A DNA stretch of 44,290 nucleotides from an uncultured Oscillospiraceae bacterium (GCA_910578735.1 CAJTSQ010000018.1:1-44290), one strand, 5' to 3'. Counted from the first letter of the stretch, positions 36,736 to 44,180 are shown. Program-made: numbers and translations. The notes: generated by a model from the letters alone, not told the origin.

Positions 36736-37329
36736 ATGCTGCACATCCGTGAGGCCATCGTGGTTGAGGGCCGGTACGATAAAAACACCCTGTCCCAGGT
36801 GGTGGATACGCTGATTCTGGAGACAGGGGGCTTTCAAATTTTCAAAAATCCGGAACAGATGGCCCTCCTCCAGAGGGCCGCGGAGCGGCGGGGGCTCATC
36901 GTCCTCACCGACTCAGACGGGGCGGGGTTCGTCATCCGGAACCGGATCAAGGGGGCCGTCCCGGCCCGGTATTTAAAGCACGCCTACATTCCTGATGTCT
37001 ATGGCAAGGAGCGCCGCAAGCGCCGGCCGGGGAAGGAGGGCAAGCTGGGGGTGGAGGGGATGCCGCCCGATGTGCTGGAGCAGGTCCTCCGCCGGGCGGG
37101 GGCCGACTTTCTGGACGGAGACAGCCTGTCAGTCCCCTCCGGCCCGCCCCTCACAAAGGCTGGCCTGTCTGCTGCCGGACTGTCCGGAGGGCCGAACAGC
37201 GCCTTGAGGCGTCAGGCCCTCCTGAAGCGGCTGGCGCTGCCTGAACACATGTCCGCCAACGGCCTGCTGGCAGTTTTGAACGGCTGTTACAGCAGGGAGG
37301 AGGCGGAGGAAATTCTGAAAAACAGTTAG
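36736..37329 (+). CDS. rnmV: RnmV: ribonuclease M5
   Basis: A 197-aa Toprim-domain RNase that makes the final cut in 5S rRNA maturation in Firmicutes. The Toprim marks are IREAIVVEGRYDK (catalytic Glu) and IVLTDSDGAGFVIRNRIK (DxD). PARYLKHAYIPD and GVEGMPPDVL are typical M5 blocks. The start at 36736 has AAGGAGAAATTT upstream; the larger open frame is a shadow of holA. The TAG stop is the first three bases of a palindromic repeat. Confidence 0.93.
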   Translation: MLHIREAIVVEGRYDKNTLSQVVDTLILETGGFQIFKNPEQMALLQRAAERRGLIVLTDSDGAGFVIRNRIKGAVPARYLKHAYIPDVYGKERRKRRPGKEGKLGVEGMPPDVLEQVLRRAGADFLDGDSLSVPSGPPLTKAGLSAAGLSGGPNSALRRQALLKRLALPEHMSANGLLAVLNGCYSREEAEEILKNS

Positions 37330-37354
37330 GGGCGGCCGCCGGCCGCCCCTTTTG
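37326..37354. repeat. Single-arm GGGGCGG repeat at the rnmV stop, terminator-like
   Basis: TAGGGGCGGCCGCCGGCCGC(CCCT) starts with the stop TAG (37327-37329), forms a perfect GC stem and is followed by TTTT. It also lies at the end of the convergent DUF2812 gene and may terminate both. Confidence 0.7.
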
Positions 37355-38557
37355 CTACTGTACCATCCCTGCAATTTCTCCCAGATGCGCCGACAGGTCG
37401 CCGGTTCCGGTGTAGGTTACCAGAACGGCCCTGGTCCCGGACGCGGCAGCGGCGATTTGAAAGCCGCCCGGGCCATTGCCGGCAACGGCCAGAAGGGCGG
37501 TGTCATCCCGGAGGTAGTAGTTCACCGTCCATACCTGGTTCTCATCCTCCTCGGTCCACCAGATGTCCCGGTCCAGGTCCATGGCGTCCTCCAGCAGCTC
37601 CCGGGCCAGGGGGGCTGCCAGGGGGGACAGCCACCCTGGCAGATGGTACCACTGGATCTCCATTCGCTTCCAGTCCTCTGGGTCGATGCTGCCGGTCTGG
37701 ACTACCTTCCACTGGTTCCAGCATAGCAGGTAGTGGTTTAAATCACAGAAATTGGCATAATCCTTTCCGTACGGCGCAAAGGTGTGGGGCACATAGCCCT
37801 CCCCCTCCACCCGGGCCAGGGACAGGGGGGTGAAGGCGGTCAGCGCCTGCAGGGGATGGATGTCGCCTCCGGTGAGGGGCAGGATATTCTGGATGACAAT
37901 GATGGAGACAAGCAGAGATACTGCCAGGGCGAGGTTGACGATCTCGCCCCACCGCCGCTGGGGATAGCCACTCCGGTGGTCCAGGGGAACGCCAGCCTCC
38001 AGCTGCTTCACCAGCAGGCCCAGCCGTTGGACATCGGCCCACATGCCAGGCAGCGCCACCAGGAAAAACACCTGATAGAGGATGAGGATGGGGGCGGTGG
38101 TGGTGAGCAGGGTCAGCAGGGGGGTATCGTCATGGAACAGAAAGTAGGGGACCCCAAACAGGAGCAGCAGAGTGATTGCCAGCTCGAAAAAGAAGAACCG
38201 TCGCTTGGACCGGTACAGCTTTTTCCACAGCGCCCCCTGAAGCGCCGGGTCGGAGTGGGGCTCCGGGGCCTGGGGGTCCTGGGTGGAGAAGATGAGCAGC
38301 TCCGGCGTATCGCATACATAGTCCCAGCCGAAGTCCTGATACAGGTCCAGCATGGCCTGAGGCGGTTCGCCGTCCAGGCCGTGGCGGAGGGGCTCTGCCC
38401 GGAACCGGGCAGCCTGGGCGGGCCTGCGCGCAAAGGTAGAGCAGACCGGCCGGAGCTTTTTCAGCTCCAGGCCCCGGCGGGCCATATCCTCCAGCCAGCT
38501 CTCCAGGCCCCGGATGTCGTACAGAGACACCGGGGTAAGTTTATATACACGCTTCAC
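37355..38557 (-). CDS. DUF2812 membrane protein, second copy
   Basis: A 400-aa protein. The N-terminal DUF2812 domain (about 1-100) contains RGLESWLEDMARRGLELKK and DFGWDYVCDTPELLIFST. Membrane segments lie at about 122-142, 148-172 and 210-230, and a roughly 165-aa extracytoplasmic C-terminal domain follows. It is a paralogue of the upstream gene with the same layout. DUF2812 proteins occur next to PadR regulators in many Firmicutes; their function is unknown. The start is GTG at 38557, with AGGAGG upstream, 15 nt after the previous stop. Confidence 0.85.
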   Translation of the reverse strand: MKRVYKLTPVSLYDIRGLESWLEDMARRGLELKKLRPVCSTFARRPAQAARFRAEPLRHGLDGEPPQAMLDLYQDFGWDYVCDTPELLIFSTQDPQAPEPHSDPALQGALWKKLYRSKRRFFFFELAITLLLLFGVPYFLFHDDTPLLTLLTTTAPILILYQVFFLVALPGMWADVQRLGLLVKQLEAGVPLDHRSGYPQRRWGEIVNLALAVSLLVSIIVIQNILPLTGGDIHPLQALTAFTPLSLARVEGEGYVPHTFAPYGKDYANFCDLNHYLLCWNQWKVVQTGSIDPEDWKRMEIQWYHLPGWLSPLAAPLARELLEDAMDLDRDIWWTEEDENQVWTVNYYLRDDTALLAVAGNGPGGFQIAAAASGTRAVLVTYTGTGDLSAHLGEIAGMVQ

Positions 38558-38572
38558 AGAAAGACCTCCTTG

Positions 38573-39784
38573 TTAAGCCACCGCCGCCGCCAGCACGTCC
38601 AGGCGGCTCGTCAAGTCCTCCCGCCCGGCGTAGCGGAAGACAGCCACCCGGCCCCCCTTGGCCACGGACACAAGCTGAAAGCCGGTGTCGTGTTCGGTCT
38701 GGGCCAGGAGGACGAAGTCCAGCCCGGGGGCCTGGCGCTCCTCATAGTGCCAGGTGAAGTTGGCCAGCTCCAGCTGGGCCATCTGGGCCCGGGCTGTCAT
38801 GCGGGCCAGAGCGGGGACAGTGAGGTGGAAATAAACCCCCGTCAGATCGGGAGAGTAGCGGTATTCCTCCCCGCCGAAGGGGGAGAAGCCGTTTTCCGTT
38901 CCCCCTTTCGGACTGAACAGGTTTTGGGTCACGGTGTAGTAGCTGGGGGCGAGGAAGGAGAAATGCCGGGAAGCGGTGTTGTGGTTCCAGTCCTGTGGGC
39001 GCTCCTGGGGAAACAGGGCCTGATAGGTGGACAGCGGCTCCGACTCCAGCAGCTGAAGGTCCACATAGGGCCGGGAGAAGTCCTCCAAGGGGACGGGCTG
39101 CTCATAGAGCCAGCCGCCCACCATCATGACCAGCAGGGTGAGGGCCGACAGGGGCCAGAACAGCCGGCTTCTGGTCCGGGATGGGGCCAGAGGGGTGATG
39201 CCCAGCTCCAGGCTGTGCCAGAGGCCCAGCAGGGTGCGGGCCTCCCGCTCCTCCTGCCGCCAAAACCAGAGGAACCACAGCAGGTAGACCAGGCCGCTCC
39301 CGGACAGGTTTACCAGCAGTAGGGGGAGCCTGCGGGGCTCTACCTGCCAGGCCAGAAGGATGCCCAACAGGAGCAGGCCCAGGATGGCCAGCCGCCAGAC
39401 CCGCATTCTCCGCCGGGCCCGCTGGACCTGCCGGGCCAGCCAGTCCAGAGACAGCCCCCGGGTGACCGGGTCGGTGTGTAGCTCGGGAGCGCCGGGGTTG
39501 GTGGCGTAAAAGAGGAAGTACATCTTGGAGACCGTACCGCCGTAGTCCCAGCCGGCCTGCCGGTACAGCTCCAGCCGGTCCGTCTCGGGAAACTCCTCTC
39601 CGTTGGCCGCCTCCAGCCTGAAGCGGGTGCCGGGGACCCCCTCGTCCCGGTGGAACTGGGTGAAATCGCCGTTGATCCAGACGGGGAACAGCCCCTCATC
39701 GGCCCGCTCCTCCAGCCAGCGCTCCAGGCCCTGGATGTTATACAGGGACATCGGGGTGAGTTTAAACACGTTTTTCAAGGTCAT
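38573..39784 (-). CDS. DUF2812 membrane protein, first copy
   Basis: A 403-aa protein of the same plan. The DUF2812 region (about 1-110) has QGLERWLEERADEGLFPVW and AGWDYGGTVSKMYFLFY. Three hydrophobic segments lie at about 133-150, 153-176 and 212-232, and an extracytoplasmic tail of about 170 residues follows. Its ATG overlaps the PadR stop (ATGA), which places it under the PadR promoter. Similarity to the next gene is clearest in the first 40 residues (KLTPxSLY). The tail has no motif I recognise. Confidence 0.85.
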   Translation of the reverse strand: MTLKNVFKLTPMSLYNIQGLERWLEERADEGLFPVWINGDFTQFHRDEGVPGTRFRLEAANGEEFPETDRLELYRQAGWDYGGTVSKMYFLFYATNPGAPELHTDPVTRGLSLDWLARQVQRARRRMRVWRLAILGLLLLGILLAWQVEPRRLPLLLVNLSGSGLVYLLWFLWFWRQEEREARTLLGLWHSLELGITPLAPSRTRSRLFWPLSALTLLVMMVGGWLYEQPVPLEDFSRPYVDLQLLESEPLSTYQALFPQERPQDWNHNTASRHFSFLAPSYYTVTQNLFSPKGGTENGFSPFGGEEYRYSPDLTGVYFHLTVPALARMTARAQMAQLELANFTWHYEERQAPGLDFVLLAQTEHDTGFQLVSVAKGGRVAVFRYAGREDLTSRLDVLAAAVA

Positions 39785-40092
39785 AAGAATGCCTCCTCTC
39801 CGTCATCCACACAGGTCCGCAGCCGGGCCAGCTCCTCCCGAAAGGCGGTCCGGCCCTTATCCGTGATCTGATAGATACGCTTCCGGCCGTCCACGCTGGT
39901 CTCGGCGATGAGCCCTTCCTCCTGGAACTTGGCCAGCAGGGTATACAGCGTCCCCGGGCCCAACCGGACCCGTCCTCCGGTTTTTTGCTCCACGAACTCG
40001 GAGATCTCCGTGCCGCACATCTCCCGGCCCAGGAAGGACATGAGTACGTAGTACATAGGCTCGGTGAGCGGCCCCTTTTCCCGTCCTGACAT
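39781..40092 (-). CDS. PadR family transcriptional regulator
   Basis: A 103-aa winged-helix repressor. TEPMYYVLMSFLGREMCGTEI is the N-terminal helical lead, and RLGPGTLYTLLAKFQEEGLI is the PadR recognition helix and wing. Short PadR proteins usually repress their own operon until a ligand binds. The ATG at 40092 has AAAGGAGG upstream. Downstream lie the two DUF2812 genes. A perfect palindrome overlapping the promoter is the likely operator. Confidence 0.92.
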   Translation of the reverse strand: MSGREKGPLTEPMYYVLMSFLGREMCGTEISEFVEQKTGGRVRLGPGTLYTLLAKFQEEGLIAETSVDGRKRIYQITDKGRTAFREELARLRTCVDDGEEAFL

Positions 40093-40116
40093 AGAGCGCC
40101 TCCTTTCTATCACCTC

Positions 40117-40139
40117 ATAATATCGTTTGACGATATTAT
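40117..40139. promoter_or_regulatory. Probable PadR operator
   Basis: ATAATATCG (40117-40125) and CGATATTAT (40131-40139) form a perfect 9-bp inverted repeat with a 5-bp centre. It overlaps the -10 element of the padR promoter, where bound repressor would block initiation. Confidence 0.7.
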
Positions 40140-40163
40140 ATCAGGATATTAAGGCGGTGTCAA
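40135..40163 (-). promoter_or_regulatory. Consensus sigma-A promoter of padR-DUF2812
   Basis: On the minus strand TTGACA (40163-40158) and TATAAT (40140-40135) match consensus at all twelve positions with a 17-bp spacer. A promoter this strong would need tight repression. Confidence 0.88.
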
Positions 40164-40171
40164 GGACGGGA

Positions 40172-40236
40172 ATCAAAATTCGCCCCAAATCCCTATCAAA
40201 ATTCTGACCGCTTTTTCCCGGCCAAGCTCCTATAAT
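40172..40236 (+). promoter_or_regulatory. Probable spoIIGA promoter with long spacer and direct repeat
   Basis: TATAAT at 40231-40236 has no -35 at the normal distance. A TCTGAC at 40203-40208 lies 22 bp upstream, the spacer length known for the Spo0A-activated spoIIG promoter of Bacillus. ATCAAAATTC occurs twice (40172-40181 and 40195-40204), each leading into a degenerate reverse 0A box (TTCGCCC, TTCTGAC). Spo0A control is inference. Confidence 0.45.
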
Positions 40237-40244
40237 AGGACGTG

Positions 40245-40274
40245 TTGCGGGGCGGCCTGTGGCCGCCCGCAGTA
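40245..40274. repeat. GGGGCGG palindrome in the spoIIGA leader
   Basis: TTGCGGGGCGGCC, TGT and GGCCGCCCGCAG make a near-perfect stem related to the other repeats in the core but with altered ends. It lies between the promoter and the spoIIGA ribosome site. Confidence 0.5.
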
Positions 40275-40293
40275 CCGTGGAGGGGGCGATGCC

Positions 40294-41145
40294 GTGACGG
40301 TCATCTATGTGGATACGCTGTTTCTCCTCAACGGGGTGGTGGACTACCTGCTGCTGCTGGCCGCCGCCCGTCTGGCGGGGGAGCCCCTGCGGCGGTGGAG
40401 GTTTGCCCTGGGGGCGGCCCTGGGAGGGCTGTACGCGGTGGCGATTTTTCTGCCAGGGCTGTCCTTCCTGGCCCACCCCCTGTGCCGGGCGGCCTCCATG
40501 CTGCTCATGCTGCTGCTGGCCTACGGCGGCAGCCGCCGGCTGCTCCGCCAGGGAGTACTCTTTGTGGCCCTGACCTGCGCCTTTGGAGGCGGCGTGGTGG
40601 CCATCGGCCTGCTGGGGGGGACCGGGCTGTCTCTGGGCGGCGGGGTGTTTTACTCCGCCCTGGACCTAAAGATGGTGCTGCTGTCCGCAGCGGTATGCTA
40701 CGGGGTGATTACCCTGGTACTCCAGCGGGTGGGGAAGCACAGCTCCGCCGCCGGCGAGCTGGTCCGGGCCCGGCTGCGGCTGGGGGAACGGCAGGTGGAG
40801 CTCACCGCCCTCCTGGACACAGGGAACACCCTCACCGACCCGGCCTCCGGCCGCCCGGTGCTGGTGGCGGAGGGGGAGCGGGTGGCCCACCTGTTTCCGG
40901 CGGACCACCGCCCCGGTCCCGCCGCCGCCCTGGCCCGGCTGGGGACAGGGGAGTGGAGCCGCCGGTTCCGCCTGCTGCCCTACCGCAGCGTGGGGGTGGA
41001 GCGGGGGCTGCTGCTGGCCGTCCGGGCGGACGCCCTGGAGCTGAATGGCCGGGACCGGGGCCCGGTGCTGGTGGCCCTGTCCCCCACCCCGGTGTCCGAC
41101 GGGGGCGGATATCAGGCGCTGATCGGGGCGGTGGAATCAATGTAG
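40294..41145 (+). CDS. spoIIGA: SpoIIGA: sigma-E processing protease
   Basis: A 283-aa membrane aspartic protease that cleaves pro-sigma-E in the mother cell after asymmetric division. Five hydrophobic segments (about 1-150) are followed by the protease domain, with the single catalytic Asp175 in ALLDTGNTLTDPASG. The N-terminus VIYVDTLFLLNGVVDYLLL is typical. The GTG at 40294 is the start (GGAGGGGG upstream); an ATG five bases earlier stops after two codons. sigE follows 110 nt later. Confidence 0.93.
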   Translation: MTVIYVDTLFLLNGVVDYLLLLAAARLAGEPLRRWRFALGAALGGLYAVAIFLPGLSFLAHPLCRAASMLLMLLLAYGGSRRLLRQGVLFVALTCAFGGGVVAIGLLGGTGLSLGGGVFYSALDLKMVLLSAAVCYGVITLVLQRVGKHSSAAGELVRARLRLGERQVELTALLDTGNTLTDPASGRPVLVAEGERVAHLFPADHRPGPAAALARLGTGEWSRRFRLLPYRSVGVERGLLLAVRADALELNGRDRGPVLVALSPTPVSDGGGYQALIGAVESM

Positions 41146-41148
41146 GAC

Positions 41149-41223
41149 CCGACCACCTGGACGGGGTATGTCTGGGCAGGGATGGGCCAAGGAATGGGGA
41201 GTCTGCCCAGGTGGTCAGGCCCC
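41149..41223 (+). other. Inverted repeat in the spoIIGA-sigE gap
   Basis: CGACCACCTGG near 41153 pairs with CCAGGTGGTC near 41209-41218, with GGGGT and GGCCCC flanks extending the stem. The interior of about 45 nt is G-rich. No T run is present, so it is not a standard terminator. Confidence 0.45.
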
Positions 41224-41255
41224 ACAGGTAAAAAGTGAAGCAAGAGGTGTTTCCT

Positions 41256-41978
41256 ATGAAAATAGCTTACATATCAATAAAAGAGCGGCTGTCCGCCTTT
41301 CTGACCCGCCTGGGCCTGCTTCTTCCCGGTAAGATTATGTACATCGGCGGCAGCGAAACCCTCCCCGCCCCGCTGAAGCGGGAGGAGGAGTCCGCCCTCA
41401 TCGCCCGCCTGGGGGAGGGGGATGCCCAGGCCCGGAACCTGCTCATCGAACACAACCTGCGTCTGGTGGCCTATATCGCCCGGCGGTTTGAGAATACCGG
41501 CATCTATATTGAGGACCTGATCTCCATCGGCACCATCGGGCTGATTAAGGCGGTGGGCACCTACCAGCCGGCCAAAGCCATCAAGCTGGCCACCTACGCC
41601 AGCCGGTGTATTGAGAACGAGATCCTCATGTATCTGCGAAAAACCGCCAATCAGAAGACGGAGCTGTCCTTTGACGAGCCGCTGAACACCGACTGGGACG
41701 GCAACGAGCTGCTCCTGTCCGATATTCTGGGCACCGATGAGGACCTGGTGGTCCAGCCCCTGGAGGCCGATGTGGACCGCCAGCTCCTCCGCCAGGCCAT
41801 GGAGCGCCTGGGCGACCGGGAGCGGCATATCATCACCCTCCGCTTTGGCCTGGATGGCCGGCGGGAGTGCACTCAGAAGGAGGTGGCCGACCAGCTGGGA
41901 ATCTCTCAGTCCTATATCTCCCGGCTGGAGAAGCGGATTATCGCCAGATTAAAGAAGGAAATCGTGAAAATGATGTAA
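41256..41978 (+). CDS. sigE: SigE: sporulation sigma factor E (pro-protein)
   Basis: A 240-aa sigma-70-family factor. The N-terminal pro-sequence (about 1-28, KIAYISIKERLSAFLTRLGL) tethers it to the membrane, and KIMYIGGSETLP holds the SpoIIGA cleavage region. Region 2 has RNLLIEHNLRLVAYIARRFE and EDLISIGTIGLIKA, and region 4 has VADQLGISQSYISRLEKRI. It directs early mother-cell transcription. The start at 41256 has AGAGGTG 6 nt upstream; a GTG at 41235 is less likely. sigG does not follow, unlike in Bacillus and many Clostridia. Confidence 0.95.
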   Translation: MKIAYISIKERLSAFLTRLGLLLPGKIMYIGGSETLPAPLKREEESALIARLGEGDAQARNLLIEHNLRLVAYIARRFENTGIYIEDLISIGTIGLIKAVGTYQPAKAIKLATYASRCIENEILMYLRKTANQKTELSFDEPLNTDWDGNELLLSDILGTDEDLVVQPLEADVDRQLLRQAMERLGDRERHIITLRFGLDGRRECTQKEVADQLGISQSYISRLEKRIIARLKKEIVKMM

Positions 41979-41991
41979 CATAGAGAGATGA

Positions 41992-42020
41992 AAGGCTGGG
42001 CATGTCCCAGTCTTTTTTTA
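41992..42020 (+). terminator. Terminator after sigE
   Basis: GGCTGGG and CCCAGTC form a stem with a short loop, followed by seven T. Confidence 0.85.
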
Positions 42021-42034
42021 CCCGCTGCTTTGGA

Positions 42035-42063
42035 TTGACCGCCAGGGAATTAGATGGTATAAT
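42035..42063 (+). promoter_or_regulatory. Sigma-A promoter of the rex operon
   Basis: TTGACC (42035-42040), 17 bp, TATAAT (42058-42063). No Rex-type TTGTnAnnnnTnACAA operator is seen near it, so autoregulation is not evident. Confidence 0.8.
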
Positions 42064-42105
42064 ATACACAGGAAGTTATGCTTACACCGGAAAAGGAGCG
42101 TTGCT

Positions 42106-42195
42106 ATGAGCGAAAACTTAGCCTATCGGGAGGAACTCCGCAAGGAGCGAATTGGCGGTGAGATTATAGCAATCGTGAAGGACGGAGCACATTGA
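42106..42195 (+). CDS. 29-aa leader ORF translationally coupled to rex
   Basis: ATG at 42106 with AAAAGGAG upstream opens 29 codons (MSENLAYREELRKERIGGEI, then IAIVKDGAH) ending TGA at 42193-42195. The last base overlaps the rex ATG (TGATG). It has its own good ribosome site, whereas rex has none directly before its start, so rex translation probably depends on it. It is either a functional micro-protein or a coupling leader. I know no homologue. Confidence 0.6.
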   Translation: MSENLAYREELRKERIGGEIIAIVKDGAH

Positions 42196-42857
42196 TGAAA
42201 CGCAACACAAAAGTGTCCACCGCGGTGATCCGGCGCCTGCCCCGGTATTACCGCCAGCTGTCTGAGCTCCAGGAGGCCGGGACGGTCCGCATCTCCTCCA
42301 GCGCCCTGGGCAAGTCCATGGGGCTGACCGCGTCCCAGATCCGCCAGGACCTGTTCTGCTTCGGGGAGTTTGGCCAGCAGGGCTATGGCTACAAGGTGGA
42401 CAGCCTGAAAGAGGAGATCGGTGAAATACTGGGTATCAGCCGGGGACACACCCTGGTGGTGCTGGGCACCGGCAACCTGGGCCGGGCTATCATCCAGAAT
42501 TTCCGCTTTTCCAGCAACGGCTTTCAGCTGCTGGCTGCCTTTGATGTCAACCCGGGAGTGGTAGGCAGCGAGATTGCCGGAGTGCCGGTCTACCACGCCG
42601 ACGGGCTGGAGCGCTTTTTGGCCGCCCGTCCGGTGGATGTAGGCGTGCTGACCGTGCCCATCGCCGCCGCTCAGCAGATGGGCGACCGCCTGGCCAACGC
42701 CGGGGTAAAGGGCATTTGGAACTTTACCAACTACGAAATCACCTGCCCCAGTCCGGACGTGGTGGTGGAATCGGTCCACTTTTCTGACAGCCTCCTTACC
42801 CTGAGTTATCTGATTTCTCAGCGGGAGGAGTCCGAGTTACAGGAGGATAAGACATGA
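42195..42857 (+). CDS. rex: Rex: redox-sensing transcriptional repressor
   Basis: A 220-aa protein. An N-terminal winged helix (about 1-78, with TAVIRRLPRYYRQLSEL and SQIRQDLFCFGEFGQQGYGY) is followed by a Rossmann domain binding NAD(H), with G91TGNLGRAI, and a C-terminal swapped helix. Rex represses fermentation and NADH-oxidation genes until NADH rises. The start at 42195 overlaps the leader ORF. The stop overlaps the next gene by 4 nt (ATGA), so a surface protein is coupled to a redox repressor. Confidence 0.95.
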   Translation: MKRNTKVSTAVIRRLPRYYRQLSELQEAGTVRISSSALGKSMGLTASQIRQDLFCFGEFGQQGYGYKVDSLKEEIGEILGISRGHTLVVLGTGNLGRAIIQNFRFSSNGFQLLAAFDVNPGVVGSEIAGVPVYHADGLERFLAARPVDVGVLTVPIAAAQQMGDRLANAGVKGIWNFTNYEITCPSPDVVVESVHFSDSLLTLSYLISQREESELQEDKT

Positions 42858-43942
42858 AAAAATACCTGCGCCCGATGCTGGCCGCCCTTGTTTTAGCCCT
42901 GCTGGTGGGAGGGGCCTATGCCGCCTCCGCCGGAGACAGCCTGATCTCCTTAAAATACCTTCAGGACTACTTTTTCCCCAAGGCGGTTCAGGCGGGGGAG
43001 GAGGCGGCCGGCAAGGCCCTCCAGGAGACCTATGACAAAGCCAAGTCCCAGCTGGACGCGGTCCACAGCGGGGCGGGGAGCGCCGGCGGGACGGGGGGGC
43101 TGTCCAGCGACACCCTGGCCCGGCGTCTGTGGTCCGACGGGCAGATTCTCACCCTGCACACCGGGTCCGGCTTTGTGCTGCTGGACGGCTCCGCCACCGT
43201 GGTCCACACGGGGGTGGTGGTGGATATCACCGACGGGACCGAGGCGGCCTCCGGCGGAAAGCTGACCCCGAACCACCGCTACCTGGTGGCGGAGGACACG
43301 GACGCGGCGGTGACCATCCGCTCCGGGCAGGCCGCGCTGGGCCTGCAGGGGAGCTATTCCCTCACCGCAGGAAAGGCCCAGCACACCCCCTTCTTTGACG
43401 TGAGCCAGTCCGACTGGTTCTACAGCCCGGTGAACTACGCCTATGAGGAGGGGCTGTTCTCCGGGGTGGACGAAAACCACTTTTCCCCCGCCCTGGCCAT
43501 GAACCGGGCGATGCTGATGTCGGTGCTCCACCGGCTGGCGGGCTCCCCCGCCGTGTCCGGCTCGGTCACCCTCACCGATGTGCCAAAAAACAGCTGGTAC
43601 GCCCAGGCGGTCTGCTGGGGCTACGCCCAAGGCATCACCTCGGGCACTGGAAACAACACCTTTTCGCCCCTGCTCCAGGTCACCCGGGAGCAGGCGGTGG
43701 CGATGCTCTACAATTACGCCAAGTACTTAAATAAGAGCGGCGGGGCGGGGGCCGACCTGAGCGCCTACAGCGACCTGAACCGGCTCAGTCAGTGGGCCAG
43801 GCCAGCCATGTCCTGGGCGGTGGGCCAGGGGATCATCGGCGGGGCCTCCAATGGGGGGAAGCTCACCCTGGACCCTCAGCGTGGGGCCTCCCGGGCGGAG
43901 ATGGCCGTGATGCTGCGGGCTTTCTGCGAGAAAATTTTGTGA
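42854..43942 (+). CDS. Secreted S-layer homology (SLH) domain protein
   Basis: A 362-aa exported protein. A signal peptide (about 1-27, MKKYLRPMLAALVLALLVGG) precedes an N-terminal region of about 150 residues of unknown fold, including an Ala/Gly-rich linker. Three SLH repeats then run from about 178 to 360 (FFDVSQSDWFYSPVNYAYEE; LTDVPKNSWYAQAV; AYSDLNRLSQWARPAMSWAV). SLH repeats bind pyruvylated cell-wall polymers. The N-terminal region resembles a small beta domain in Clostridia SLH proteins but I cannot name it. Its start overlaps the rex stop. Confidence 0.9.
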   Translation: MKKYLRPMLAALVLALLVGGAYAASAGDSLISLKYLQDYFFPKAVQAGEEAAGKALQETYDKAKSQLDAVHSGAGSAGGTGGLSSDTLARRLWSDGQILTLHTGSGFVLLDGSATVVHTGVVVDITDGTEAASGGKLTPNHRYLVAEDTDAAVTIRSGQAALGLQGSYSLTAGKAQHTPFFDVSQSDWFYSPVNYAYEEGLFSGVDENHFSPALAMNRAMLMSVLHRLAGSPAVSGSVTLTDVPKNSWYAQAVCWGYAQGITSGTGNNTFSPLLQVTREQAVAMLYNYAKYLNKSGGAGADLSAYSDLNRLSQWARPAMSWAVGQGIIGGASNGGKLTLDPQRGASRAEMAVMLRAFCEKIL

Positions 43943-43951
43943 TAAGGAGAC

Positions 43952-43978
43952 ACCCATTTTCCTCCTGCGCCATATGAT
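43952..43978 (+). promoter_or_regulatory. Possible sporulation-type promoter before the Cys-rich gene
   Basis: CATATGAT (43971-43978) fits the sigma-E/sigma-K -10 class CATANNNT, with AC 17 bp upstream (43952-43953) as in sigma-K promoters. No sigma-A promoter is evident. This is suggestive only. Confidence 0.3.
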
Positions 43979-44033
43979 GGAAATGAGAGCGGCAGACAGC
44001 CCTCTTAAATTCATAAAGCAGGAGGTACTCGAT

Positions 44034-44180
44034 ATGGGGTGCTGCAATAACAACTGGGGCGGCAGCAGCTGCCTGTGGATCATCATCCTCATCATCATCC
44101 TGTTCAGCTGCGGCGGCTGGGGCGGCAATAACTGCTGCTGCAACAACAACTGCGGCTGCAACAACGGCTGCGGCTGCTGA
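44034..44180 (+). CDS. 48-aa Cys/Asn/Gly-rich membrane micro-protein
   Basis: ATG at 44034 has CAGGAGGT 8 nt upstream. The protein is MGCCNNNWGGSSCLW, a hydrophobic stretch of Ile/Leu (about residues 15-24), then CGGWGGNNCCCNNNCGC and a final CNNGCGC. It has twelve cysteines in 48 residues. The single-helix plus Gly/Cys pattern recalls the YjcZ-type sporulation peptides, but the Cys/Asn tail is not theirs. An in-frame ATG upstream at 43974 gives an unsupported extension. A spore-coat or metal-binding peptide is possible. Confidence 0.65.
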   Translation: MGCCNNNWGGSSCLWIIILIIILFSCGGWGGNNCCCNNNCGCNNGCGC

